Shown one piece after another: positions 1 through 8,961 of a DNA stretch of 40,971 nucleotides (within the stretch, counting starts at the first letter, position 1; every line of letters starts with the position of its first letter). Under the pieces are notes generated by a model that saw only the letters and a list, made by a program, of their open reading frames with translations, did no database searches and was not told the origin of the DNA. The DNA is from PLA5 sp040901705 (GTDB lineage: Bacteria > Planctomycetota > Planctomycetia > Pirellulales > PLA5): the NCBI GenBank assembly GCA_040901705.1, contig JBBDYI010000079.1, positions 1 to 40,971 on the forward strand. The letters run 5' to 3'. The translations under genes were made by a program, and so were the position numbers.

Positions 1-1
1 T

Positions 2-3000
2 ATCGCGGGCGGGCCGTTCAATTTCGGCCTCTGGGTGCAAGGGATCGATCTGGTGCTCGGTGCCGTTCAAGCCGGACTCGAAAGCGAAACGCTCGGCAAG
101 CTGCCCGTCATCGGCGACAACCTCAACCTGGCCGGCGAACTGGTCGGCGACTTCCGCACCAACTTCCTCGATCCGATCCAAGCCACGATTGCCGATCCGA
201 CCAACCTCGAGAACCGCCTCAAGCAGGTTATTCTCGATCGACTCGGCGGCGTACCGGGCGGCCTGGGTATTCTGCGGCCAGCGGGCACCGACTGCCTCGC
301 GGCCCTGCCGCCGGCGATCAGCAGCGTCAACGACGTCGACGTCGATATCGACAACGTGGCCGGCGTGGCCCACATCAACGTCCATCTGTGCGGTCAAAAA
401 AATTTCGCCAGCGACTTCGCACTCGACCTGGGCGGCGTGCTGCTAAATATCGACACCAGCGGCGGCGTCAACGGCATGGCGACGTACGACCTCGAACTGG
501 GCTTCGGAATCTCCAAGCAGGACGGTTTCTTTTTCATGCTCGATTCCGAGCCGGGCGATCCGGAAGAGGTGGAAGTCGAGTTCTCGGCGTTTCTCAACGC
601 GGGCACGATGCTCGACGCTCGGCTGTTCTTCCTCGACGTTCACGCCAGCGATCCCAGCGGCAGCACGGGCGTCATTGGCACAGCAACTATCGATTTTCTC
701 GACCAGGGCCTCGGCGCGCCCGACCGCCTGGGACTCAACGAAATCACGTCGACGTCGATATCGAACCTTATCGACGCTCGCGTCGAAGCCGACGCCGACA
801 TCAGCCTGCACATCGAAGCCGACGCGGCGATATCCAACGACGGGTTTTTGCCGTCGATCGCCGCTGACTTGCTGGTCGACTGGGATTTCAGCCGCACGCT
901 CGGCGAACCCGGCAGTCCGAACCAGCTTCGGCCGACGTTCGAGATTCGCGATCTCACGCTCAGCCTCGGCGAATTTCTGACTCGCGTGGCCAGCCCGATA
1001 GCGCAGAAGGTGAATAAATACATCGAGCCGATCCGGCCGGTGCTCGACTTACTCAACAGCCGGATTCCGGGTCTGGCCGACGCGGCCGATGCGCTGAATT
1101 TCGGGCCGCATACGTGGGCTGAGGCCATCGCATTCTTCGGCGGCAGCGGTGCGGATTCGATCGCCCGGCTGATTAACATTCTCACGGCGCTCGACAATTT
1201 CGTGACCGACGTCGTGGCGCTCAATGGCCAGCCGATCGAGATCAACTTCGGCGACTTCACGTTCGGCAATCAGGACTTAAGAAACAACCAGGCGAATCTC
1301 GACGCCGCCACGCCGGTCGACTTCATCGTCGCCGCGGCCGGCATCTCGCCGACCGTCGCCAGCCAGGCCGGCGCGGCGGGCGGCATTCTCGCCGACGCCG
1401 TCGCCGATCCCGACATGGACGACGATGGTTTGGGCATCAGCTTCCCGATCCTCCGCAACCCGGCGAATCTGCTAAAGATGCTGTTCGGCCAGGTGGTCGA
1501 TCTGGTCGTGTGGGACATCAAGCCGCTGGAATTCGAGTTTACCGTCGACCAAGAATGGCCCGTGTTCCCGCCGCTGCCGATCACGGTCGGAATCGGCGGC
1601 GTGGTCAGCGCGAAGGCCGACTTTCTCGTCGGGTTCGACACGCGCGGACTCAAGCAAACTGGCCGGTTCTTCGACGGCTTCTATATCGGCGATACACCGG
1701 GAGCGGAGATTGAATTGTTCGCGGGCGTGTTCGGCAGCTTGAACGTCAATCTCGGCGTCGCCAAAGTCGGCGGCGAAGCCAAGCTCGGCGCGACGTTCAG
1801 CGCCGATTGGCACGACGGCAACAACGACGGCAAGCTGTACTTCGACGAGTTGGTGCAGCAAGTGTCCGGCGGCGGTCTGAAGTGCGTGTTCGATTTCGAC
1901 GGCGCGCTCGTGGCGTTGTTCAATCTGTTCGTCGATCCGATCGGCAGGGGCGAAGACAACAAACGGATCTTCCCCGATCCGCCGATCAGCATCACGCTGT
2001 TCGAGTTTCCGCTGCCGTCGTGCCCGATGCTCTCGCCGATCGACACGGCGCACCACGATTTCGGCCGCTTGCCGGGCGAACCGCTGTCGACGCCCGAGCG
2101 GGAAATCCTCGTCATCAACGCCGGTCCCTTTGCGCCAATGCGCGAACAGGCCACGCAGAAGAAGATCAAAGGCTTCGTTCATCCGGCCATTTCGGAAGTC
2201 GACGAAGCCGAAACGTTCACCGTGCGGCAGACCGGTCCCGACACGTTCGAAGTGACCGGCTACGGCGTAACGAAGGTCTACACCGGTCCCAAGGCGATTT
2301 TGGCCCTCTCGGGCGACAGCAACGATCACATCATCATCGATTCCAGCGTCACGGTGCCGGTTTACATCGACGGCGGCGACGACGACGACATTCTCGACGG
2401 CCCGGCGCAGTCGACGGTCGTGGGGGGCAACGGCAACGACTTGATTCCGCGCAAGCCTCGGCCTGAAATCGGCGGAAAGATCATTGGCGGCCTGGGACAC
2501 GACATCATCGATATTCAGACCGACTTCATCCCGCCCGACGTGCCGATCGACTGGACAATCGAAGACGGCCGCTACGGCTTCGGCACAAATCCGTTCGACG
2601 GCGATCTGTTGTTCGACATTGACGAGTTCGGCATCACTGGCACGGCCGCCGCGGATCGCTTCGACGTCGGCAACTGGACGGGCGTTGGCACGCTTCGCGG
2701 CGACGCGAACGACACGGTCGTCGACACGCGGTTCGATCATACCGACTTCACGCTCGGCAACACGCTGCTCAACCGCGGCGGCTCAGCGGGTAGTATTGCC
2801 CTCGATGGCGTCGGCCGGGCCACGCTCGGCAATGTCGGCAACGATTCGCAATACAACGTCGTCGACGCCGGCTGGACCGGTATCGCCACCGTCAACGCCG
2901 GCCCCGGCAGCCATACTGTGACGTCCTCGCGCGACACCGACATCACCCTCTCCGATACGTCGGTTTCGTTCGGCAACGGCGGCGTATTCAACTTCGCCGC

Positions 3001-6000
3001 CGCGCCGATTCGCAACGCCAATTTCACGGGCGGCGCGGGGGCGAACACCTATTCGGTGCAAAACTGGAACGGCACCGCCACGATCGACGGCGGCGGCGGG
3101 CACGACCGCATCGCCTACCGCGTCGCCGATGGATCGTCGAATGCCGTTACGGCCGTTGGCGCGACGACGATCGCGAGGTGTTTTACGCTGCGGTGCATTC
3201 CGAGCACGGCGGTCGGCGGCGTGATCTACAGCGGCATCGACGAGATCGAATTGATCGGCACTCCCGGCGCGGACAATTTGAGCGCCGGCGCTGCTCCGTT
3301 CCCGGTCACGATTCGAGGCCTCGGCGGCAACGACATCATCTCCGGAACCGCCTTCGACGATTCGCTCTTTGGCGACGACGGCGACGATACGATCAACGGC
3401 GTCGAGGGCATCGACACGCTTGACGGCGGACTTGGCAACGACACGCTCATCGGTTTCTTCGAGCCGGGCGGTGAGGACTTTCTCATTGGCGGCCCCGGCA
3501 TCGACCGCGCGAGCGACTCGCGCGACAACGCCCAGTGGATCCTGAACGACAATTTCCTGACGATCGACTTTGATTACACGGCAACCTTCGTCGCAGACGA
3601 CATCGAGGACGCGTTGCTTCAAGGCGGCAGCGGGGCGAACCAGTTCGATCTGTCGGCCTGGTCGTTCGCCGCAACGATCGAAGGTCTCGACGGCCAGGAC
3701 TCGATCGTCGATAGTCACGACGTAAGCTTCGGCCTGAGCGATACCCTGCTCACCCGTTCGGGCTTGGGCAGCATCACACTCGCCGGCGTCGAGGTCGCGG
3801 ATTTGGGCACGGTATCGAGCACGGCCTCGCAAACGTTTGCCGACAACGGCTGGCACGGCGCTGCGACGTTCAACGCCGGTGGTGGCGTGGACACGCTCGT
3901 CAGCCAGCGCAACGCGAACTTCACGCTCACTGCGTCGCAGTACCTTCCCAGCGATGGCGGCACGTTCCAGCTGATCAACTCAGCGTTCGAGAACGCGGTG
4001 CTCACCGGCGGTCCCGGAGCGAACGAGTTTAACGTCGGCGGATGGCTCGCCAACGCAATGCTCGACGGCGGCGGCGGAAGCGACACGCTCAACTACAACA
4101 CGTCCGCGTTCAGCAACAACGCATCGACGATTGCCATCACCAATGCCACGCTCGATCGCACCGTTCTCGGCGTGCCGCGGGGCCACGTCGACTTCGCGAA
4201 TATCGAAGTTCGCAACATTATCGGTTCGAGTTCCGGCGACACGATCGATGCCTCGGCGGCGACCATCGGTTTCAATATCGACGGTGCTGGCGGACCCGAC
4301 CTGCTCATCGGCGGCAGCGGGCCCGATTCGCTCACGGGTGGTGCGGGCAACGACACGTTGATCGGCAACCTGGGTAACGATACGCTTACCGGCGGACTCG
4401 ATAACGACCGTTATGTCTATACTGCCGCATGGAATACGGACACGATCGTCGAAACCGCCGGACAAGGAACCGACACGCTCGACTTCTCGGCCGTCAACGG
4501 CACCTCGACGATCTCGATTCTCACCACGGGCATCAACATCTCCGGAATTAGCAGCAGCGTGTTGCACACCGGCGCCGGCATCGACGCCATCATCGGCGGA
4601 CTCGGCAACGACACGATCAACGTATCCAACGGCGCGTCGCTCGCCGGCGGAGCAGGCACGATCGACGGCGGCGGTGGCGTCAACACGCTCGGCTATACGC
4701 CGTTCACCACGCCCGTGACGGTCAACCTCAGCACCGGCGCGGCCACCGGCTTCGGCGGCGTGTCGAACATTCAGAACGTCATCGGCGGCACCGTCAACGA
4801 CAGCCTCACCGGCGACAACAACGACAATCAACTCGAAGGCCGCAACGGCAACGACACGCTCGCCGGGCTCGGCGGCAACGACATCCTGATCGACGGCACC
4901 GGCAGCGACAGTCTCGACGGCGGATCGGGCGACGACACGTTTCGCATCGGCCACACCGCCGGCGCGACGGAAACCATCAGCGACGCCGACGGCAGCGACA
5001 CACTCGACTACTCGGCGTCCGCGGGAACCCGGCTCATCGACCTCGACAACACGACCACGGTCCAGCAGGTGTTCACCAACCAGTTCCTGCGAATCAACGC
5101 CGGCGTGCAGATCGAAAACTACTTGGGCAGCCAGGGCGTCGACACGCTGTCGATTGACCCGCTCGACCGCGCCGCGCGGAACGTCGTCGGCAACAACCCG
5201 ACCGGTGCGCCCGGCGACGTGCTCAACTACGACGGTAAGAATGTGCCGGCGGTGGTTGGCCCCGGTTCGGTCCACTCGGCCGGCTTCCGACCGGTCACGT
5301 TCAGCTTGTGGGAAACGACGAACCTGACCAATACGCTCGATCCGCCGCCGATGGTGACGGCCGTTCGCGTCGGGTTCGCCGATCCGTTGATTCCGATGTT
5401 CGACATTCCGGTCGGCACGAACGCGCAGCTCGCGCCGCTGCCGTGGATTGGAATCCAGCGGATTCAGATCGTGTTCAGCGAGGACGTGACGATCGGCGCG
5501 GCTACTGATCTGGAAGTGATCGGCGTTGGCGGACCGTACAGCATCGACGAGGGAGCGTTCACCTACGACAGCGGCACGCGAACCGCGACATGGACGCTCG
5601 AACGCACGCTCAGTACACCCGACAAGATCCTGCTGCGGTTGCCCGGCGGCCGCGTCGTCGACTTCCAGGGCAACGACCTCGACGGCGAGTGGCAGAACCC
5701 GCTGCCGTCGCCCGGCGCCAGGGGGAGCATCTTCCCGTCCGGAGATATCTTCCCCGGCGGCGATTTCACGTTCCGCTTCAACGTCCTGCCCGGCGACGTC
5801 AATCAAGACTCGGTCGTCGACCTGACGGATTTTCACGCGCAGCGCAACCGCCAATTCCGTTTGCAAGGCAACGCCGCGTACGACATCTTGTTCGACACCG
5901 ACCGCAACGGCCACATCAACGTGATCGACGGCGTATTGGCGCTAAACTACCGCGGCCAGTCGCTTCCGGCCGGCGAACCATCGCCCAGCCCCGCTGCCGC

Positions 6001-6265
6001 TCCGCCTCCCGCCGCGGCCGACGCCGTATTCGCACGACCAGGAACGACATTGGCCGTCGCCAGACCAGGGAAACGTTTCGTCGCGGCGAAGCGCGCCGCC
6101 GCTATTCCGCTAGCAATTCATGTTCGCCCGAGCGGCGATCTACCAAGCGTATCGAGCACAATTACTCACACGTCTGCGAGACACGCGAAATTGTCCGAAA
6201 ACCTGAGCACCGCGCCAAACGAACGCTTGCTGACTCGCTTCGACCGGTCGAGCACGCCTAAATAG
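2..6265 (+). CDS. Giant secreted RTX-repeat / dockerin protein (5' end outside window)
   Basis: The reading frame is already open at base 2; the first possible start in the window is a GTG at 35 with no good ribosome site, so the gene almost certainly begins upstream. The first ~2300 bases encode a non-repetitive region with an EF-hand-like loop (DGNNDGKLYFDE, about 1815-1850). Then come blocks of RTX-type calcium-binding nonapeptides (GGxGxDxLx) near 2368-2520, 3319-3450, 4285-4420 and 4806-4950. A ~160-residue unit occurs twice (about 2630-3126 and 3613-4104). An Ig-like Big_5-type segment lies near 5340-5640. A dockerin-like pair of calcium loops (GDVNQDSVVDLTDF and DTDRNGHINVIDG, 5791-5935) is followed by a ~100-residue basic, Ala/Pro-rich tail. 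Such proteins are exported and structurally calcium-dependent. The substrate or adhesive partner is unknown. The RTX and dockerin calls are firm; the overall role is inference. Confidence 0.85.
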   Translation: MAGGPFNFGLWVQGIDLVLGAVQAGLESETLGKLPVIGDNLNLAGELVGDFRTNFLDPIQATIADPTNLENRLKQVILDRLGGVPGGLGILRPAGTDCLAALPPAISSVNDVDVDIDNVAGVAHINVHLCGQKNFASDFALDLGGVLLNIDTSGGVNGMATYDLELGFGISKQDGFFFMLDSEPGDPEEVEVEFSAFLNAGTMLDARLFFLDVHASDPSGSTGVIGTATIDFLDQGLGAPDRLGLNEITSTSISNLIDARVEADADISLHIEADAAISNDGFLPSIAADLLVDWDFSRTLGEPGSPNQLRPTFEIRDLTLSLGEFLTRVASPIAQKVNKYIEPIRPVLDLLNSRIPGLADAADALNFGPHTWAEAIAFFGGSGADSIARLINILTALDNFVTDVVALNGQPIEINFGDFTFGNQDLRNNQANLDAATPVDFIVAAAGISPTVASQAGAAGGILADAVADPDMDDDGLGISFPILRNPANLLKMLFGQVVDLVVWDIKPLEFEFTVDQEWPVFPPLPITVGIGGVVSAKADFLVGFDTRGLKQTGRFFDGFYIGDTPGAEIELFAGVFGSLNVNLGVAKVGGEAKLGATFSADWHDGNNDGKLYFDELVQQVSGGGLKCVFDFDGALVALFNLFVDPIGRGEDNKRIFPDPPISITLFEFPLPSCPMLSPIDTAHHDFGRLPGEPLSTPEREILVINAGPFAPMREQATQKKIKGFVHPAISEVDEAETFTVRQTGPDTFEVTGYGVTKVYTGPKAILALSGDSNDHIIIDSSVTVPVYIDGGDDDDILDGPAQSTVVGGNGNDLIPRKPRPEIGGKIIGGLGHDIIDIQTDFIPPDVPIDWTIEDGRYGFGTNPFDGDLLFDIDEFGITGTAAADRFDVGNWTGVGTLRGDANDTVVDTRFDHTDFTLGNTLLNRGGSAGSIALDGVGRATLGNVGNDSQYNVVDAGWTGIATVNAGPGSHTVTSSRDTDITLSDTSVSFGNGGVFNFAAAPIRNANFTGGAGANTYSVQNWNGTATIDGGGGHDRIAYRVADGSSNAVTAVGATTIARCFTLRCIPSTAVGGVIYSGIDEIELIGTPGADNLSAGAAPFPVTIRGLGGNDIISGTAFDDSLFGDDGDDTINGVEGIDTLDGGLGNDTLIGFFEPGGEDFLIGGPGIDRASDSRDNAQWILNDNFLTIDFDYTATFVADDIEDALLQGGSGANQFDLSAWSFAATIEGLDGQDSIVDSHDVSFGLSDTLLTRSGLGSITLAGVEVADLGTVSSTASQTFADNGWHGAATFNAGGGVDTLVSQRNANFTLTASQYLPSDGGTFQLINSAFENAVLTGGPGANEFNVGGWLANAMLDGGGGSDTLNYNTSAFSNNASTIAITNATLDRTVLGVPRGHVDFANIEVRNIIGSSSGDTIDASAATIGFNIDGAGGPDLLIGGSGPDSLTGGAGNDTLIGNLGNDTLTGGLDNDRYVYTAAWNTDTIVETAGQGTDTLDFSAVNGTSTISILTTGINISGISSSVLHTGAGIDAIIGGLGNDTINVSNGASLAGGAGTIDGGGGVNTLGYTPFTTPVTVNLSTGAATGFGGVSNIQNVIGGTVNDSLTGDNNDNQLEGRNGNDTLAGLGGNDILIDGTGSDSLDGGSGDDTFRIGHTAGATETISDADGSDTLDYSASAGTRLIDLDNTTTVQQVFTNQFLRINAGVQIENYLGSQGVDTLSIDPLDRAARNVVGNNPTGAPGDVLNYDGKNVPAVVGPGSVHSAGFRPVTFSLWETTNLTNTLDPPPMVTAVRVGFADPLIPMFDIPVGTNAQLAPLPWIGIQRIQIVFSEDVTIGAATDLEVIGVGGPYSIDEGAFTYDSGTRTATWTLERTLSTPDKILLRLPGGRVVDFQGNDLDGEWQNPLPSPGARGSIFPSGDIFPGGDFTFRFNVLPGDVNQDSVVDLTDFHAQRNRQFRLQGNAAYDILFDTDRNGHINVIDGVLALNYRGQSLPAGEPSPSPAAAPPPAAADAVFARPGTTLAVARPGKRFVAAKRAAAIPLAIHVRPSGDLPSVSSTITHTSARHAKLSENLSTAPNERLLTRFDRSSTPK
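2630..4104 (+). repeat. Two diverged ~160-residue units inside the RTX protein
   Basis: Unit 1 (about 2630-3126) and unit 2 (about 3613-4104) align by eye over their whole length. Shared landmarks in order are FDxxxW, a D-rich turn, TLLxRxG, GSIxLxGV, LGxV, GWxGxATxNAG, a long variable strand, TGGxGAN and GGGGxD. RTX nonapeptides lie between them. This suggests in-gene duplication of a beta-rich module. Confidence 0.65.
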
Positions 6266-6448
6266 TTTGCTGAGGACGAAGTTCGCCGGGCTGCGGTACC
6301 ACCAGCGCCGCAACGCCCACGCCCGCGCCAGCCACACTCGAACGAAAAACCGCACGCTCCACCGCCACGGCATCCACGTCGAAAACCTCCCCCGCTGCGA
6401 CGAAGATACGAGTTAGCGATTTAGACTAATTGCCCGCATTCGCCGAAA

Positions 6449-6462
6449 GTTTCCTTGGAAAC
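6449..6462. promoter_or_regulatory. 14-bp palindrome upstream of the response regulator
   Basis: GTTTCC-TT-GGAAAC has perfect 6-bp arms around a 2-bp centre. It lies about 100 bases before the start of the response-regulator gene, in otherwise featureless intergenic DNA. Its symmetry fits a dimeric DNA-binding site, possibly for the NarL-type protein itself, but no protein can be assigned. Confidence 0.3.
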
Positions 6463-6560
6463 GCTGGAAATACATCCTCCATTGAGGTATCACTGACAAC
6501 ATAGCGACGCGACCGTCGCCAGAAGCGCGTTTGCCCGAATAGGCCGCCGAGGTGTGTATC

Positions 6561-7193
6561 ATGGTCATACGCTTGCTGATTGCCGACGACCATGAAGTCG
6601 TTCGCTCGGGATTGAAGACCTTGCTCTCCGGCACGGATATCGACGTCGTTGCCGAAGCGGCCAGCGGCAGCGAAGCGGTTCGTCTGGCGGACGAGACGAA
6701 TCCCGACGTGATCTTGCTCGACATCCGCATGCCCGATGGCGACGGCCTCACCGCGCTGAAGCAGATCAAGCAAGATCACCCGGCGATTCCCGTGTTGATG
6801 CTGTCGACATACGACAATCCGACGTATGTATCGCGGGCCGTTAATCTCGGCGCGAGCGGATACGTTCTCAAAGGATCTGGCCGCGACAAGCTGATTCAAT
6901 CGATCCACGCGGTCGCCGAGGGCGAAGCTACGTGGACTCGCGAGGAAATGCGACGCATGACGGGCGCAATGGCCGCCCCGCGCGCCGCGGGCGATCTGGA
7001 AGCGGCGCTCACCCAGCGCGAGAATGAGGTGCTTACGCTATTGGCTCACGGTTTGACGAACAAGCAAATCGCCGAGCGGTTGGGCATCAGCTACGAAACC
7101 GTCAAAGAACACGTGCAGCACGTGCTGCGCAAGATCGGCGTCACCGACCGCACGCAAGCCGCGGTTTGGGCGGTGCGCAGCGGGCTTGCGTAA
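6561..7193 (+). CDS. NarL/FixJ-type response regulator
   Basis: Two-component response regulator of 210 residues, a normal family length. The N-terminal receiver domain (about 3-118) has acidic pair D9-D10, phospho-acceptor D54 in LLDIRMP, S82 and K104, so it should be phosphorylatable. A C-terminal LuxR/GerE helix-turn-helix follows (about 145-205; motif LTQRENEVLTLLAHG, then NKQIAERLGIS and TVKEHVQ). I chose the ATG at 6561 because GAGG at 6549-6552 is 8 bases upstream; the in-frame GTG at 6552 overlaps that site. No histidine kinase gene is adjacent, so it is an orphan here and its signal and regulon are unknown. Family confidence is very high. Confidence 0.93.
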   Translation: MVIRLLIADDHEVVRSGLKTLLSGTDIDVVAEAASGSEAVRLADETNPDVILLDIRMPDGDGLTALKQIKQDHPAIPVLMLSTYDNPTYVSRAVNLGASGYVLKGSGRDKLIQSIHAVAEGEATWTREEMRRMTGAMAAPRAAGDLEAALTQRENEVLTLLAHGLTNKQIAERLGISYETVKEHVQHVLRKIGVTDRTQAAVWAVRSGLA

Positions 7194-7337
7194 GCCGCCG
7201 GGGCATCGAAAACCGCGTCGATTTGGCCCGCGACATGAGCTTTGACGAGGACCGCCGCCGCATTCGCACCGGTTCCTCGCCCCAATTTCTCGCCGCGCTG
7301 CACAACGCCGGCATCGAGCGAGCAAGCCCGCAGCAAG

Positions 7338-7368
7338 AAAAAAACCGCCGGGGCAAACGCACCGGCGG
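7338..7368 (-). terminator. Rho-independent terminator of the Gfo/Idh/MocA gene
   Basis: A perfect 7-bp GC stem (CCGCCGG at 7345-7351, CCGGCGG at 7362-7368, 10-base loop) is followed on the minus strand by seven T residues (A7 at 7338-7344 on the plus strand). It lies 35 bases beyond the minus-strand stop at 7403, the right place and orientation to end that transcript. Confidence 0.8.
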
Positions 7369-7402
7369 CTGCGGAATCTGACTACGCCAACGTCGGGTCG
7401 CT

Positions 7403-8719
7403 TTACGCCCAGTTCCATTTGCCGGGCACGGCGATTTTGTAATTGCCGTTTTCGTCGGGCAGCACGGGCGGCGCGGCGTCGAAGGAGTATTCCTTCGGCG
7501 AGAGATCGTAATCGGCTTTGATGGCGTCGTCCCACTTCACCTCGCGGCCGGAGTAGGTGGCCATGCGGCCGAGGATGCTGGTCATCGAACTGGTCGCACC
7601 GTATTCGGCTTCTTGGTACGGCTTGCCTTCGCGGATGCTCGTCACCAGGTCGAGATGTTCGACCTGATACGGGTTTCCGCCGCCGCCGCGATAGCGCCAC
7701 TTGTTCTCGCCCTCGACGCGGCCGCTGCCGGGATTGCAGTAGCCCTTCGTGCCGTGCGCATGTTCCGAGACGCTGTCCCAGCAACCGGGAATGTGCCGGC
7801 AACAGGAGATCATCTTCGCGCCGTTCTTGTAAGTGAACTCGACGTAGTGATGGTCGTAGATTTCGCCGTATTCCTTGCCGTCGCGGACTTCGCGGCCGCC
7901 CATGCCTTGGGCGGTGACGGGCAGATCGTTCATCACCCAATTGCCGACGTCGAGGTTGTGGATGTGCTGCTCGGTGATGTGATCGCCGCACAGCCAGTTG
8001 AAGTAGTACCAGTTGCGCATCTGGTATTCCATTTCCGTCTGACCGGCCTTGCGCGGATTGACCCATACGCCGGCCCCGTTCCAATAGACGCGGGTGAACA
8101 GGATGTCGCCGATCGCGCCGTCGTGAAGCTGCTTGATCGTTTCGACATACACCGCCTGATGGCGGCGCTGTAGACCAACGCCGACGCCGAGATTCTTTTC
8201 CTTGGCGACCTTGGCCGCTTCGAGCACTTTCCGCACTCCGGCCGGATCGACCGCGACCGGCTTCTCCATGAAGATGTGTTTGCCGGCCTTGACCGCGGCC
8301 TCGAAATGGATCGGGCGGAAGCCGGGCGGCGTGGCGAAGATCACCAGATCGACGGTCGTCTCTAGCAACTTCTGATAGGCGTCGAACCCGACGAACTTGC
8401 GTTCCGGCGGCACCGCTACGCGGTCATCGTATTTTTTCTTGAGTTGGTCGTGGGCACCGTTGAGTCGGTCGCTGAAGGCGTCGGCCATCGCCACCAGCTT
8501 GACGCCCTTGTTGATGCTCAACGTATCGTCCGCAGCGCCGGTGCCGCGACCGCCGCAGCCGACCAGGCCGATTTCAAGCTCGTCGCTGCCGGCGGCATGG
8601 GCGCTGCGGGCGACGGACAATCCGCTGGCCAGCGCTCCGCTCACGGCGACCGAGGTCTTTAGAAACGAGCGACGCGAGGCATTCGACGAGCCGGACGGTT
8701 GCGGCGAAGTTGAACTCAT
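7403..8719 (-). CDS. Tat-exported Gfo/Idh/MocA family oxidoreductase
   Basis: A 438-residue protein with a twin-arginine signal (SRRSFLK, residues 16-22) followed by an Ala-rich hydrophobic stretch ending at about AHA-A. The mature part starts with a Rossmann fold, LVGCGGRGTG, and carries the family EKP motif in FMEKPVAVDP, with HIPGC and LVTSIREGKPY-type segments in the C-terminal half. Such proteins are NAD(P)-dependent dehydrogenases, often acting on sugars or cyclitols; the paralogues with a Tat signal are abundant in planctomycetes and mostly of unknown substrate. The start ATG has GGGAG about 9 bases upstream. It is monocistronic, ends at the terminator at 7338-7368, and is divergent from the ApbE-like gene. 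A second family member lies at 23768-25231. Confidence 0.9.
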   Translation of the reverse strand: MSSTSPQPSGSSNASRRSFLKTSVAVSGALASGLSVARSAHAAGSDELEIGLVGCGGRGTGAADDTLSINKGVKLVAMADAFSDRLNGAHDQLKKKYDDRVAVPPERKFVGFDAYQKLLETTVDLVIFATPPGFRPIHFEAAVKAGKHIFMEKPVAVDPAGVRKVLEAAKVAKEKNLGVGVGLQRRHQAVYVETIKQLHDGAIGDILFTRVYWNGAGVWVNPRKAGQTEMEYQMRNWYYFNWLCGDHITEQHIHNLDVGNWVMNDLPVTAQGMGGREVRDGKEYGEIYDHHYVEFTYKNGAKMISCCRHIPGCWDSVSEHAHGTKGYCNPGSGRVEGENKWRYRGGGGNPYQVEHLDLVTSIREGKPYQEAEYGATSSMTSILGRMATYSGREVKWDDAIKADYDLSPKEYSFDAAPPVLPDENGNYKIAVPGKWNWA

Positions 8720-8961
8720 GGAATCAGACTCCCGATTGATGGAAGGTGGGACGGTGGGAAAAAGCCCTAAGCCTCAATTCGCAGTGCTCAAGGCGGGTGG
8801 GGCCTAGGATTGGACGGGGTAGAATAAACTGGCGGAATGACAGGCTTTAGCATAGTGCGGGCGGCGCCAAATTACAAACTCCGCGGCCCGAGCGGCGCGA
8901 ATAATCGGCGACCACGGAGCCAGCCGCGCTGGATACGCACGCAATGGTGGGGGATTTGCAG

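Noticed and set aside
7166..7381. 71-codon frame between the response regulator and the terminator
   Set aside because: It overlaps the regulator's 3' end and the terminator stem, and shows no family resemblance or ribosome site.
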